The notes beneath the pieces are model-generated. The model saw only the letters and a program-made list of their open reading frames with translations. It was not told where the DNA came from and searched no databases. A stretch of 64,000 bases of DNA from Variovorax paradoxus. Its GTDB lineage: Bacteria > Pseudomonadota > Gammaproteobacteria > Burkholderiales > Burkholderiaceae_C. The stretch is from assembly GCF_022009635.1 (NCBI RefSeq), contig NZ_CP091716.1, positions 7,248,501 to 7,312,500 of the forward strand. Direction: 5' to 3'. Both the position numbers and the translations under genes were made by a program. The number at the start of each line of letters is the position of its first letter. Within the stretch, counting starts at the first letter, position 1. Positions 1-7,993 of the stretch are shown piece after piece.

Positions 1-1067
1 GGAGCAAGCGGGCAAGAGGAAAAAGACCAGGCGCGAAGTCTTCCTTGGCGAGATGGAACTGGTGGTGCCGTGGAAGGTGCTGCTCAAGGTCATCGAACCC
101 CACTATCCAGTGGCAGGGCGAGGTCGTCGGCCTTACTCGCTGCAAGCCATGCTGCGCGTGCACCTGATGCAGAATTGGTTCGCCCTGAGCGACCCGGCGA
201 TGGAAGAAGCCTTGTATGAGATCGCCTCGCTGCGCACGTTCGCCGGACTCGGTCTGGAGGCGATCCCCGACGAGACGACCATCCTGAACTTTCGCCACCT
301 GCTGGAGGCCAACGATCTGGCCGAAGACATCTTCAATCAGGTCAACGCCCACCTGGCTAGGAAGGGACTGCTGCTCAAGCGCGGCTCCATCGTGGACGCA
401 ACCATCATCGCTGCCCCGAGCTCCACCAAGAACAGCACGGGCGAGCGAGATCCGGAGATGCACCAGACGAAGAAAGGCAACCAGTGGCACTTCGGTATGA
501 AGGCGCACATCGGCGTGGACGCAGACTCGGGGCTGGTGCACACGGTGACGACCACAGCGGCCAACGAGGCGGACGTGGAACAGGTGAGCGATCTGCTGCA
601 CGGCAAAGAGGACGCGGTGTGGGCGGACTCGGGTTATCGCGGAGCACAGAGCCGGGTAAAGCGCAACGTGCAATGGCACATTGCTGGTCGGCCCAGCGAC
701 ATAGCGAAGGTGACGCAGAGCCGAGCCAAGGCTAGGGCGCGCAAGCAGGAATACCAGAAGGCCAGCATCCGAGCAAAGGTCGAGCATCCGTTCCGGGTGA
801 TCAAGCGGCAGTTCGGCCTGGCGAAGGTGAGGTTCAAGGGGCTGGCCAAGAACACGGCACACGTGATCACGCTGTTTGCGCTGTCGAACCTGTGGATGGC
901 CAGAAGAAAGCTGATTGCAATGGCGGGACAAGTGCGCCCGCAGGTAGCGTGAAGGGGCCGCAGAGGCTCTCAACCGCGTGGAATGCTCGGTACGACGAGC
1001 CTGCCAGCGCCGCGGGACCATACGCACACTGGTCATCGAGCCAATTTATGACTTGATCAGACGTTCC
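1..1067 (+). mobile_element. IS5-family element, right part
   Basis: The element extends from outside the window to a right end at 1067. Read on the minus strand, the end starts GGAACGTCTGATCAAGTC, which resembles IS5-subgroup terminal repeats. It is followed directly by CTAG (1068-1071), a YTAR-type target sequence as expected for this subgroup. The same CTAG is also the target duplication of the IS701-type element that follows, so the two elements abut. The left end is not visible. Confidence 0.75.
2..952 (+). CDS. IS5-family transposase, 5' end outside window
   Basis: This is a DDE transposase of the IS5 family. The frame is open from base 2, so the gene begins upstream of the window; the ATG at position 53 is internal, because the residues before it (EVFLGEM) continue the usual family N-terminus. 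Counting from that ATG, the catalytic acidic residues can be placed in VDATIIAAP (about residue 115), WADSGYRG (about 195) and VEHPFRVIKRQFG (about 245), the last being the Y/R-E-K region of the family. The 3' end is intact, with stop TGA at 950-952. It belongs to the IS whose right end lies at 1067. The missing N-terminal part cannot be judged. Confidence 0.93.
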   Translation, partial: EQAGKRKKTRREVFLGEMELVVPWKVLLKVIEPHYPVAGRGRRPYSLQAMLRVHLMQNWFALSDPAMEEALYEIASLRTFAGLGLEAIPDETTILNFRHLLEANDLAEDIFNQVNAHLARKGLLLKRGSIVDATIIAAPSSTKNSTGERDPEMHQTKKGNQWHFGMKAHIGVDADSGLVHTVTTTAANEADVEQVSDLLHGKEDAVWADSGYRGAQSRVKRNVQWHIAGRPSDIAKVTQSRAKARARKQEYQKASIRAKVEHPFRVIKRQFGLAKVRFKGLAKNTAHVITLFALSNLWMARRKLIAMAGQVRPQVA

Positions 1068-1071
1068 CTAG

Positions 1072-2539
1072 TCTTACTGTGTCACAAGAGTAGCTTTACG
1101 TCTGCCCTTCCGCAGCAGGGGCACTGGCCAAGACGAGCGATCAACAGATAGCTCAGTCGATGGCGCAGCGTCGTGATCGACGTCGCCACGTGGCGCTGTG
1201 CGCGCAGGACTGCCGCGGGGGATGTAATCCTTGGGAAGGGCAGGCACCTGGCGTTGGATGAAGTTTTTTTTGCCGCCGACAGACTTGTCGGCGACGAGGC
1301 GTTCAGCCATCAGGAACCCGTAGGCCGCGATGCTCAAGGCGGCATGGTGATGGAACCCCCGCCACCCTCGGCCCTCGTAGTGGCCGAGACCGAAGTCCTG
1401 CTTCAGATCCTGGTAGTCGCGCTCGATGCGCCAGCGCTGATGGGCAACGCCGACCAACTCGTCGATCGGCGTGTCTTCTGGCAGGGTGGACAGGAAGTAC
1501 TTGCTTGGCTCAGCGTCGCCTGCCGGCCACTCGATGAGCAGCCACTGCTCGGGGCGCAGACGTGCCTTGCCCGTATTGCCTCCAGCGTGGCGCACTCGCA
1601 CGGCCGCGAAGCGGCCGTTCAGTGTGTCGTTGGTGCCCTCTCGCCAGCTGATGTTCTGGAACGCTCGGCTTGGCAGGGACTGCGCCAATGCCTTGACGCT
1701 CACGGGTTGCAGCGCCGCCGTGCGCCGGGCATCACTGGCGGGCGGCCCATGCCGCTGTAAGGTTTGGGTGGCAGCGGCTGAACGCCAGGCGGCCAGACCA
1801 CCACGGCAGATGTGACACCTACCGCGTAGAGCAAGCCCATGTCGCTGAGCGCTTGGCGAAAGGCGTTGTCCACCCCGTAGCCCGCATCGGCCAGCACGCA
1901 ATAGCGCGGTGCGCCTTCATCCAGCAGCGTGCGCAACTGCTGCAGCGCGATATGCGTCTTCGTGGCGAAGCGCACTTCGTCGGGAACACCAGCCTTGGCG
2001 CGGCGTTCCGGATCTGAAGCCCAGTCCTCGGGCAGGTACAGCTGCCAAGCCACGGGCAGGCTGCATTGGCTGCTTGCAAGGGAGATGCTCACTGCCACCT
2101 GGCAGTTATCCTGCTTGCCCAGCATCCCGCAGTACTGACGGGTGACACCAACAGAATGGCGCCCCTTCTTCGGGAATCCGGTGTCGTCGATGATCCACCA
2201 GCCGCCTTGGCTGAAGTCCATCTTGGGCATCACCCACTGGCACACGCGTCGCAGCATCTGGGTGTCGGACCACTCGGCCTTGGCCACGAAGTGGTGAAGT
2301 GACTGGTGCCGGGCGCTCGCGTGCATCGGATCGACCCGCGCGGCCATGGGCTCCACGCTCTTGCGTGACAGCGGAAGCATCAAGCCCGTGCAGTAACCGC
2401 GAAGGCCGGCGTGCCGGTCAGCGTGACCAAGGCCTTCGCTCAGGTGCTCAAGATACCGATCAAAACGCTCTGCTGCATTCATCGATCCTCCAGCTCGAAG
2501 TCCGGAAAATCGAATTATGTCATTTATGACACAGTAAGA
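1072..2539 (-). mobile_element. IS701-family element, copy A (frameshifted)
   Basis: This 1468-bp element has inverted termini (TCTTACTGTGTCA type) and is bounded by CTAG at 1068-1071 and 2540-2543, a 4-bp YTAR duplication typical of IS701. It is nearly identical to copy B at 4688-6156 (1469 bp) but lies in the opposite orientation. The one-base length difference is the missing base in a run of G at 1727-1729. Confidence 0.9.
1074..2482 (-). pseudogene. IS701-family transposase, single-base frameshift
   Basis: This is a DDE transposase gene of the IS701 family, split in two frames: residues 1-254 are read from 2482 down to about 1720, and the rest in the other frame to 1074. Comparison with the intact copy at 4745-6154 shows the cause. 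The intact copy has CCCC at 5498-5501, whereas this one has only three bases on the matching strand (1727-1729). Both halves keep the catalytic regions (DDTGFPKKG and LADAGYG in the first part, RWRIERDYQDLKQDFG in the second), so the mutation looks recent. The copy may still be mobilised in trans by copy B. Confidence 0.93.
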
Positions 2540-2812
2540 CTAGAGATGGTCCTGCAGAGCGTAGCCGGGCCGCAGGGCTGGAATGGCACGCTCGTGCCAG
2601 CACGGGTCGCGAGCCTCATTCAGCGCTTCTCGGAGCGAGACGCCGAGCTTCCTGAACCCCTTGCGCGAAAGTTGTTGAGGGCGCTCGATAGCCTCGTCGA
2701 TATGGGCGACCGACGCGCGGCTGCGATTCAGACGAGCGAGGTCTTCCGACGAGTCAAGCTTACTTAGCTCGGAACGAGGCATGGATGCGATGTACTCCAA
2801 GGGGCTCCTCAA
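2540..2812 (-). pseudogene. Hypothetical protein, 3' end cut by IS701 copy A
   Basis: This reading frame on the minus strand starts with TTG at 2812 (or ATG at 2782) and runs straight into the end of IS701 copy A, so its natural 3' end is lost or displaced. About 88 residues remain, rich in charged and helical residues. I do not recognise the family. The composition looks protein-like, but the frame could also be chance in GC-rich DNA. No continuation is visible beyond the other end of the IS, where IS5 sequence lies. Confidence 0.25.
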
Positions 2813-2947
2813 ATATAGTCACGATAACTGTGCGATCGTGCTTTTTGGGGCATCCGCAAGTTACAGCTCGATTCCATTTCATGAGTTCGTCCCCGCGGCC
2901 CTCTTTAGGGCGAGAAACTCCATCTGCAAGGACTCTCTTATCTCTTC

Positions 2948-3395
2948 TGTTGGCGCCGACCGGAAACTGAGCCAGTTTTGTAGGTAGTGCCGAAGTAAAA
3001 GTGAGCCAGGTGTTCAACCTACCCTGCTGTTTATTTAAGCAGCGGGGTTCGAGGAGTGATCACCATGGACTTGATTGGCAGGATCCGACGGCTGCACGTG
3101 AGGGACAAGCTGTCAGAGCGCGAGATAGCGCGCATGACGGGGCTGTCTCGCAACACGGTGTCGAAGTGGCTGCGTGCACCGGTTGCCGAGGCGCCGAAGT
3201 ACCGGCGCGAAGCACGGCCGAACAAGCTGAGTGCATTCGAGACGGCGCTGAAGCAGGCATTGACGGCCGATGCGCGACGGCCCAAGCATGAGCGGCGCAC
3301 GGCACGCGCGCTGCACGCCGAGATCAAGGCGGCGGGCTACAGCGGCGGCTACTCGGCCGTCACTGACTTCGTTCGAGCCTGGCGCCAGGGCGAGG
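2948..3395 (+). mobile_element. IS21-family remnant, left end
   Basis: The segment begins with TGTTGGCGCCGACC near 2948 and carries two related motifs around ACTGAGCCAG (about 2966) and GTGAGCCAG (about 3001). Such repeated terminal motifs are typical of IS21 left ends. It continues into the first part of istA. The right part of the element, including istB, is missing; the piece ends where an IS3-type terminus begins at 3396. Confidence 0.7.
3065..3395 (+). pseudogene. IstA N-terminal fragment (IS21)
   Basis: About 110 residues of an IS21-type transposase IstA, whose usual length is near 500. The fragment keeps the N-terminal helix-turn-helix (KLSEREIARMTGLSRNTVSKWLR, about residues 15-37) and the following linker, but the DDE catalytic core is absent. 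I chose ATG 3065, just after a GGAG-like site, over the GTG at 3056. Homology stops at about 3395, where TGACCTGCCC, the end of an IS3-type element, is inserted. It cannot encode an active transposase. Confidence 0.8.
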
Positions 3396-3535
3396 TGACC
3401 TGCCCGCTTTCTCCGAGACATTGATTTCTAGGAAGATGGCTCCCGCCCGAAGAGGAGCCCATGAAGAAGAGTCGATTTTCAGAAGAACAGATGGTCACGA
3501 TCCTGCGCGAAGCAGATCGCACGACGGTGCCCGGT
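3396..3535 (+). mobile_element. IS3-family (IS407-type) left-end remnant with orfA start
   Basis: The segment starts with TGACCTGCCC, the terminus of an IS407-type IS3 element, inserted in istA. A good GGAG site precedes ATG 3461. The frame encodes MKKSRFSEEQMVTILREAD and then loses homology at about 3535, so only about 25 residues of OrfA survive. No orfB and no right end are present nearby. The piece was probably left by a deletion that joined it to the plasmid-type genes that follow. Confidence 0.7.
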
Positions 3536-3585
3536 GCACACGTTACCGCCCAACTGATATCTGCGAGCGGCATCGACGGGATGGA

Positions 3586-3981
3586 TCACGGCCATGGGAA
3601 GACCTCGAACTCCAGGACGGCCGGCAGTACCAGGTTGTCGCCGGCAAGCTCCAGAGCCTCGCATTTGTAAGTCTGCGCGAGTCGAAGCAACCGGCGCAGT
3701 GCATGCCACCCCAGCGCCTGGGTCGCCGCGATGTTGTGGGCCGTGACCTCGGCGCGCCAGCTGTAGTCGTCGAGCTCGAGGATCAGGAGACCGCCAGTGG
3801 ACGGGAAAACGCCACAGGTCTCGCCCGAAAGATCTTCCGCGTGAATCTGCTGCGCGATCTCCCAGGGCAGATGGAGTGTGCTGACACGCAGCGTGCGGGC
3901 AATGTAGCGATGGAGGCTGAGGGGCGGCAACGCGGAATATCCGTCGGTTGCCTGAACATGAAGGGTTGGATCGTTGTTCAT
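3586..3981 (-). CDS. Small hypothetical protein, DUF5983-like
   Basis: A 131-residue protein. I chose ATG 3981 rather than the longer frame from 4107 because the extra N-terminus is low-complexity and Arg-rich. The core has a histidine-arginine-tyrosine motif (LHRYIARTL, about residue 22) followed by a compact alpha/beta pattern, with conserved-looking stretches around GGLLILELDDYSW and LGWHALRRLLRLAQTY. This resembles the small DUF5983-type proteins of plasmids and integrative elements, whose function is unknown. The family call is from memory of the motif pattern and is tentative. The gene is divergent from the small gene at 4115, suggesting a shared promoter region. Confidence 0.5.
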   Translation of the reverse strand: MNNDPTLHVQATDGYSALPPLSLHRYIARTLRVSTLHLPWEIAQQIHAEDLSGETCGVFPSTGGLLILELDDYSWRAEVTAHNIAATQALGWHALRRLLRLAQTYKCEALELAGDNLVLPAVLEFEVFPWP

Positions 3982-4114
3982 TTGAGGTTGAAGTGGTGTG
4001 AAAGAGAAGCAAGAGGGAAAGGAGAGAAGCCGCGCCTGCGCCCGTGCAGTACGGCCCTGTGGCGGCGGCAAGACACTTGTCAAGACGCGTCGAGCGAGAC
4101 GGCACAATCACCTC

Positions 4115-4345
4115 ATGACGACGAAGCAGGAGCTGCCCGACGAGGCGTTGAGCACGATGGCCATCGAGTGGCGCAGGAAGGCACTCGAGGGAGACCTTCA
4201 CGCACGCGGTATCGCCCACGAACTCGAAACGGAGTTGCGCCGACGTGCCGGGGCCCCATTCACGAACTACGACACCCTGGACCTGCGCCCCCTCGAATCG
4301 AGAACAGCGCGGCGCAGGTGGTGGTCGTTCTGGCGGGCACCCTGA
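4115..4345 (+). CDS. Small hypothetical protein, plasmid/ICE type
   Basis: A 76-residue protein. ATG 4115 was preferred over ATG 3998 because the sequence before it is low-complexity and basic, while the sequence after it (MTTKQELPDEALSTMAIEWR) is well formed. The body is amphipathic helix (RRKALEGDLHARGIAHELE) and the C-terminus is basic and Trp-rich (RRRWWSFWRAP). Short proteins with this ALSTMAIEWRRKAL pattern occur next to plasmid maintenance genes in Burkholderiales, as far as I recall, but no function is known. It is divergently arranged with the gene ending at 3586. Confidence 0.55.
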   Translation: MTTKQELPDEALSTMAIEWRRKALEGDLHARGIAHELETELRRRAGAPFTNYDTLDLRPLESRTARRRWWSFWRAP

Positions 4346-4540
4346 CGGCAAGGCATGACACGGCGTGCGCGCCAGACCGTGACCGCGTTCGATGCATCAC
4401 TGCATCGGAACACCCTCATCTAGCGAAGGCGGCGCCTGGTCGAGCTCGACGCCACGCCAGAACGCACGCTCCTGTTTGATAAGCCGCGAGATATCGGCCT
4501 CCTCGCGTTCGATGCGATAGATCTGCAGGTCCTGACCGCC
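4346..4540. other. Non-coding stretch between plasmid-type genes and IS remnant
   Basis: I see no convincing gene here. A minus-strand frame from 4639 to 4397 exists, but it crosses the IS5 right-end remnant and shows no protein-like conservation. Confidence 0.4.
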
Positions 4541-4683
4541 CAGCAAGGTGCGTCCGCAGGCAGCCTGAAGGGCGCGGCAGGAGCGCTCAAACACATCGAA
4601 TGCCAGTGCAACGAGCCTGCGAGCGCAGCGGGGCAACACACACTCTCGTCATCAAGCCAATTTACGACTTGATCAGACGTTCC
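4541..4683 (+). mobile_element. IS5-family right-end remnant
   Basis: About 140 bp align by eye with the 3' end of the IS5 element at 925-1067. They share the last codons of the transposase (VRPQ then stop), the segment around ACGAGCCTGC, and the terminal CCAATTTA-GACTTGATCAGACG-TTCC. Many substitutions separate the two, so this is a diverged relative and not a recent copy. It ends at 4683 and is followed by CTAG and an IS701 element, the same arrangement as at 1067-1072. Confidence 0.65.
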
Positions 4684-4687
4684 CTAG

Positions 4688-6156
4688 TCTTACTGTGTCA
4701 TAAATGACATAATTCGATTTTCCGGACTTCGAGCTGGAGGATCGATGAATGCAGCAGAGCGTTTTGATCGGTATCTTGAGCACCTGAGCGAAGGCCTTGG
4801 TCACGCTGACCGGCACGCCGGCCTTCGCGGTTACTGCACGGGCTTGATGCTTCCGCTGTCACGCAAGAGCGTGGAGCCCATGGCCGCGCGGGTCGATCCG
4901 ATGCACGCGAGCGCCCGGCACCAGTCACTTCACCACTTCGTGGCCAAGGCCGAGTGGTCCGACACCCAGATGCTGCGACGCGTGTGCCAGTGGGTGATGC
5001 CCAAGATGGACTTCAGCCAAGGCGGCTGGTGGATCATCGACGACACCGGATTCCCGAAGAAGGGGCGCCATTCTGTTGGTGTCACCCGTCAGTACTGCGG
5101 GATGCTGGGCAAGCAGGATAACTGCCAGGTGGCAGTGAGCATCTCCCTTGCAAGCAGCCAATGCAGCCTGCCCGTGGCTTGGCAGCTGTACCTGCCCGAG
5201 GACTGGGCTTCAGATCCGGAACGCCGCGCCAAGGCTGGTGTTCCCGACGAAGTGCGCTTCGCCACGAAGACGCATATCGCGCTGCAGCAGTTGCGCACGC
5301 TGCTGGATGAAGGCGCACCGCGCTATTGCGTGCTGGCCGATGCGGGCTACGGGGTGGACAACGCCTTTCGCCAAGCGCTCAGCGACATGGGCTTGCTCTA
5401 CGCGGTAGGTGTCACATCTGCCGTGGTGGTCTGGCCGCCTGGCGTTCAGCCGCTGCCACCCAAACCTTACAGCGGCATGGGCCGCCCGCCAGTGATGCCC
5501 CGGCGCACGGCGGCGCTGCAACCCGTGAGCGTCAAGGCATTGGCGCAGTCCCTGCCAAGCCGAGCGTTCCAGAACATCAGCTGGCGAGAGGGCACCAACG
5601 ACACACTGAACGGCCGCTTCGCGGCCGTGCGAGTGCGCCACGCTGGAGGCAATACGGGCAAGGCACGTCTGCGCCCCGAGCAGTGGCTGCTCATCGAGTG
5701 GCCGGCAGGCGACGCTGAGCCAAGCAAGTACTTCCTGTCCACCCTGCCAGAAGACACGCCGATCGACGAGTTGGTCGGCGTTGCCCATCAGCGCTGGCGC
5801 ATCGAGCGCGACTACCAGGATCTGAAGCAGGACTTCGGTCTCGGCCACTACGAGGGCCGAGGGTGGCGGGGGTTCCATCACCATGCCGCCTTGAGCATCG
5901 CGGCCTACGGGTTCCTGATGGCTGAACGCCTCGTCGCCGACAAGTCTGTCGGCGGCAAAAAAAACTTCATCCAACGCCAGGTGCCTGCCCTTCCCAAGGA
6001 TTACATCCCCCGCGGCAGTCCTGCGCGCACAGCGCCACGTGGCGACGTCGATCACGACGCTGCGCCATCGACTGAGCTATCTGTTGATCGCTCGTCTTGG
6101 CCAGTGCCCCTGCTGCGGAAGGGCAGACGTAAAGCTACTCTTGTGACACAGTAAGA
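4688..6156 (+). mobile_element. IS701-family element, copy B (intact)
   Basis: This 1469-bp element has termini TCTTACTGTGTCA (4688-4700) and the inverted TGACACAGTAAGA (6144-6156). It is flanked by CTAG duplications at 4684-4687 and 6157-6160. A single transposase frame fills it. It is inserted next to an IS5 right end on the left and in a BKACE gene on the right. Confidence 0.93.
4745..6154 (+). CDS. IS701-family transposase, intact
   Basis: A 469-residue DDE transposase that cuts and pastes the surrounding element. The first catalytic Asp pair lies in DDTGFPKKGRHSVG (about residue 99), the second in LADAGYG (about 198) and the Glu in RWRIERDYQDLKQDFG (about 350), followed by the conserved YEGRGWRGFHHH. 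The start ATG follows GCTGGAGGATCG, a good ribosome-binding site. The stop codon lies inside the right terminal repeat. Length and motifs are normal for the family, so it is likely active. It differs from copy A by the extra C at 5498-5501 that keeps the frame open. Confidence 0.95.
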   Translation: MNAAERFDRYLEHLSEGLGHADRHAGLRGYCTGLMLPLSRKSVEPMAARVDPMHASARHQSLHHFVAKAEWSDTQMLRRVCQWVMPKMDFSQGGWWIIDDTGFPKKGRHSVGVTRQYCGMLGKQDNCQVAVSISLASSQCSLPVAWQLYLPEDWASDPERRAKAGVPDEVRFATKTHIALQQLRTLLDEGAPRYCVLADAGYGVDNAFRQALSDMGLLYAVGVTSAVVVWPPGVQPLPPKPYSGMGRPPVMPRRTAALQPVSVKALAQSLPSRAFQNISWREGTNDTLNGRFAAVRVRHAGGNTGKARLRPEQWLLIEWPAGDAEPSKYFLSTLPEDTPIDELVGVAHQRWRIERDYQDLKQDFGLGHYEGRGWRGFHHHAALSIAAYGFLMAERLVADKSVGGKKNFIQRQVPALPKDYIPRGSPARTAPRGDVDHDAAPSTELSVDRSSWPVPLLRKGRRKATLVTQ

Positions 6157-6160
6157 CTAG

Positions 6161-6456
6161 TGCACATGAAACGTATCGCCGACAAGCTGTTCGGCGACGA
6201 CTATCAATGGAGCGTGCTCGGTGCGGGCCGCCACCAGCTGCCGCTGGTGACCCAGGCTGCATTGATGGGCGGTCATGTGCGCGTTGGGCTGGAGGATTCG
6301 CTGTCGCTCGGCGCCGGCCGCCTCGCGACATCGAACGCCGAACAGGTATCGAAGATTCGGGGCATTCTCGAATCGCTAGGGCTGGAGGTCGCAACACCGG
6401 ACGAGGCACGACGGATGCTCGCTCTCAAAGGGCGGCAGCACGTGCTTCTGCCCTGA
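6161..6456 (+). pseudogene. 3' remnant of a beta-keto acid cleavage enzyme (BKACE, DUF849)
   Basis: About 97 C-terminal residues remain of a protein that is normally near 300 residues long. The stretch GAGRHQLPLVTQAALMGGHV followed by RVGLEDS and the SNAEQVSKIRGILE region are hallmarks of the BKACE C-terminus. These zinc enzymes condense a beta-keto acid with acetyl-CoA to give acetoacetate and a CoA ester. The N-terminal barrel with the metal-binding residues is gone, because IS701 copy B lies directly before base 6161. The ATG at 6166 is internal. The remnant suggests that the catabolic cluster downstream once included a BKACE step. Confidence 0.85.
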
Positions 6457-6993
6457 GACGCATCCGCAGCGAATTGTCCCGCGCTTGAGTCGCCAAGCCA
6501 AGTCCAGGAAGCACCGCTGTATCCGGTCCAATGCCGAAGGACGTCGACTCTCAGACACCGTGGGTAGTCCCGTAGCCGGCCGCTGCAGCGTCTCGTGCCG
6601 GCCAAGGAAAAGCAGCGAGTTAGCTGCGTCAATTTGCAGCAATCGCCACAGAACATTCGCCTGCACGATTCGGTCGGCACTACGGTCTGGCAGTGTTCGG
6701 GCTCAGGGGCGCCGGAACGCTGATCCCAACAACACGACCTGCCCGTGGTCGGCTGCCGCCGCCAGATAACCATCGAGCATACGCTGGACCCAACGAGCGC
6801 GTCACGGGCACTGCACTCGGCTCCAACTCCGGAATCGGCCGGCCATCGTTTGGGAACGGCGTGATTCCCATTATGCCAAGAACGGCATGAATCACTTCTC
6901 ACATGTCATTTGTCCCCCCCCCGACGCTCCGCGAGAATTCCGTCGAACATAGACGGCGCGCTGGCACGGGAGCCGCCACCGAAGGAGACAAGA
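6457..6993. other. Gene-free region upstream of the catabolic cluster
   Basis: No supported gene is visible in these 537 bp. Several minus-strand frames exist (for example 6273-6902), but they overlap the BKACE remnant and show no recognisable motif. The last 90 bp before 6994 probably contain the promoter and the ribosome-binding site GAAGGAGAC of the next gene. Confidence 0.4.
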
Positions 6994-7986
6994 ATGCGTG
7001 GAAGTGTCGATCCCGACTGCGCGGCCATGGTCAAGGCCGCCCGCTCGGCCGGGGCGAAAGAGATTCATGAGATGGACGTGCTACAGGCGAGAGAGAACAT
7101 GCGCGCCCGCAGAAGCGCGACGCAATTGCCGCCTCGAGCCATCGTGCGCAGCGACGATCAGGTCGCGACAAGCGAGGGTCGGTCCGTGAGGGTTCGGATC
7201 TACCGACCGCCGCACGCATCGACCGACCCACTCCCCGTTCTGATCTATTTTCATGGCGGCGGATGGACAGTCGGCGATCTCGATGTCTATGACTCCATGC
7301 TCCGCGATCTCAGCGCGGCCGCCGCGTGTGCCGTGGTGTCGACTGACTACCGCCTGGCGCCCGAGCATCCGTTCCCTGCGGCGATCGAGGATGCGTGCAT
7401 CTGCGCGCAGTGGGTCAAGCAGCAGGCGGGTACCCTCGGCTTCGATGCATCGAGGATCGCTGTCGGTGGAGATAGCGCCGGGGGAAATATCGCGGCAGTC
7501 TTGGCGGGCCTGCATGGAATCGAGCATGACACCCGGTTCATATTTCAACTGCTCGTCTATCCAAACACCGATCTGCGCGCTTCGGGCCCTTCATACGAAG
7601 AGCCTCAGGAAGACCAGATCATCGATGCTGAAGCGATCAGGTGGTTCATTCAAAAATACTTGGGGGACCAGGATGCGCGCGAGAACTGGAAGGCCTCGCC
7701 TCTTCTTCAGTCCGACATGTCGAAATTGCCAGCAGCCTTGATCATCGCGGCAGGCTTCGATCCGCTGAGAAGCGAAGGCCGCGCCTACGCCGACGCATTG
7801 TCAGCTGCCGGAGTCAAGCTGAACTACGTGTGCTTCGAGCGCCAGATACACGGCTTCTTCCTCATGACACGGATCACCTCCGAAGCGGGCCTGGCGCAGG
7901 CGTTGGCGGCCGAGAGCCTCAGGGCGGCCTTCGACACCCATGCAACCCCCTGCGTGTTCCCCGACCAGCGCCACGTGACTTCTTGA
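6994..7986 (+). CDS. Alpha/beta hydrolase, HSL family
   Basis: A 330-residue esterase or lactonase of the hormone-sensitive lipase family. The oxyanion-hole motif HGGGW lies near residue 87, the nucleophile motif GDSAGG near 159, the acid in GFDPLRSEG near 256 and the histidine in IHGFF near 287. The start at 6994 has a strong site, AAGGAGACAAGA, directly before it; the longer frame from 6910 has none. It precedes the alcohol dehydrogenase by 7 bp and is likely the first gene of the catabolic operon. Members of this family open lactones in cycloalkanone pathways, which suits the Baeyer-Villiger enzyme downstream, but other ester substrates are possible. Confidence 0.88.
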   Translation: MRGSVDPDCAAMVKAARSAGAKEIHEMDVLQARENMRARRSATQLPPRAIVRSDDQVATSEGRSVRVRIYRPPHASTDPLPVLIYFHGGGWTVGDLDVYDSMLRDLSAAAACAVVSTDYRLAPEHPFPAAIEDACICAQWVKQQAGTLGFDASRIAVGGDSAGGNIAAVLAGLHGIEHDTRFIFQLLVYPNTDLRASGPSYEEPQEDQIIDAEAIRWFIQKYLGDQDARENWKASPLLQSDMSKLPAALIIAAGFDPLRSEGRAYADALSAAGVKLNYVCFERQIHGFFLMTRITSEAGLAQALAAESLRAAFDTHATPCVFPDQRHVTS

Positions 7987-7993
7987 CCACCAC

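Noticed and set aside
4397-4639. Minus-strand frame of 80 residues as a gene
   Set aside because: It crosses the IS5 right-end remnant and has no recognisable motif; the homology to the IS5 end on the plus strand explains the sequence.
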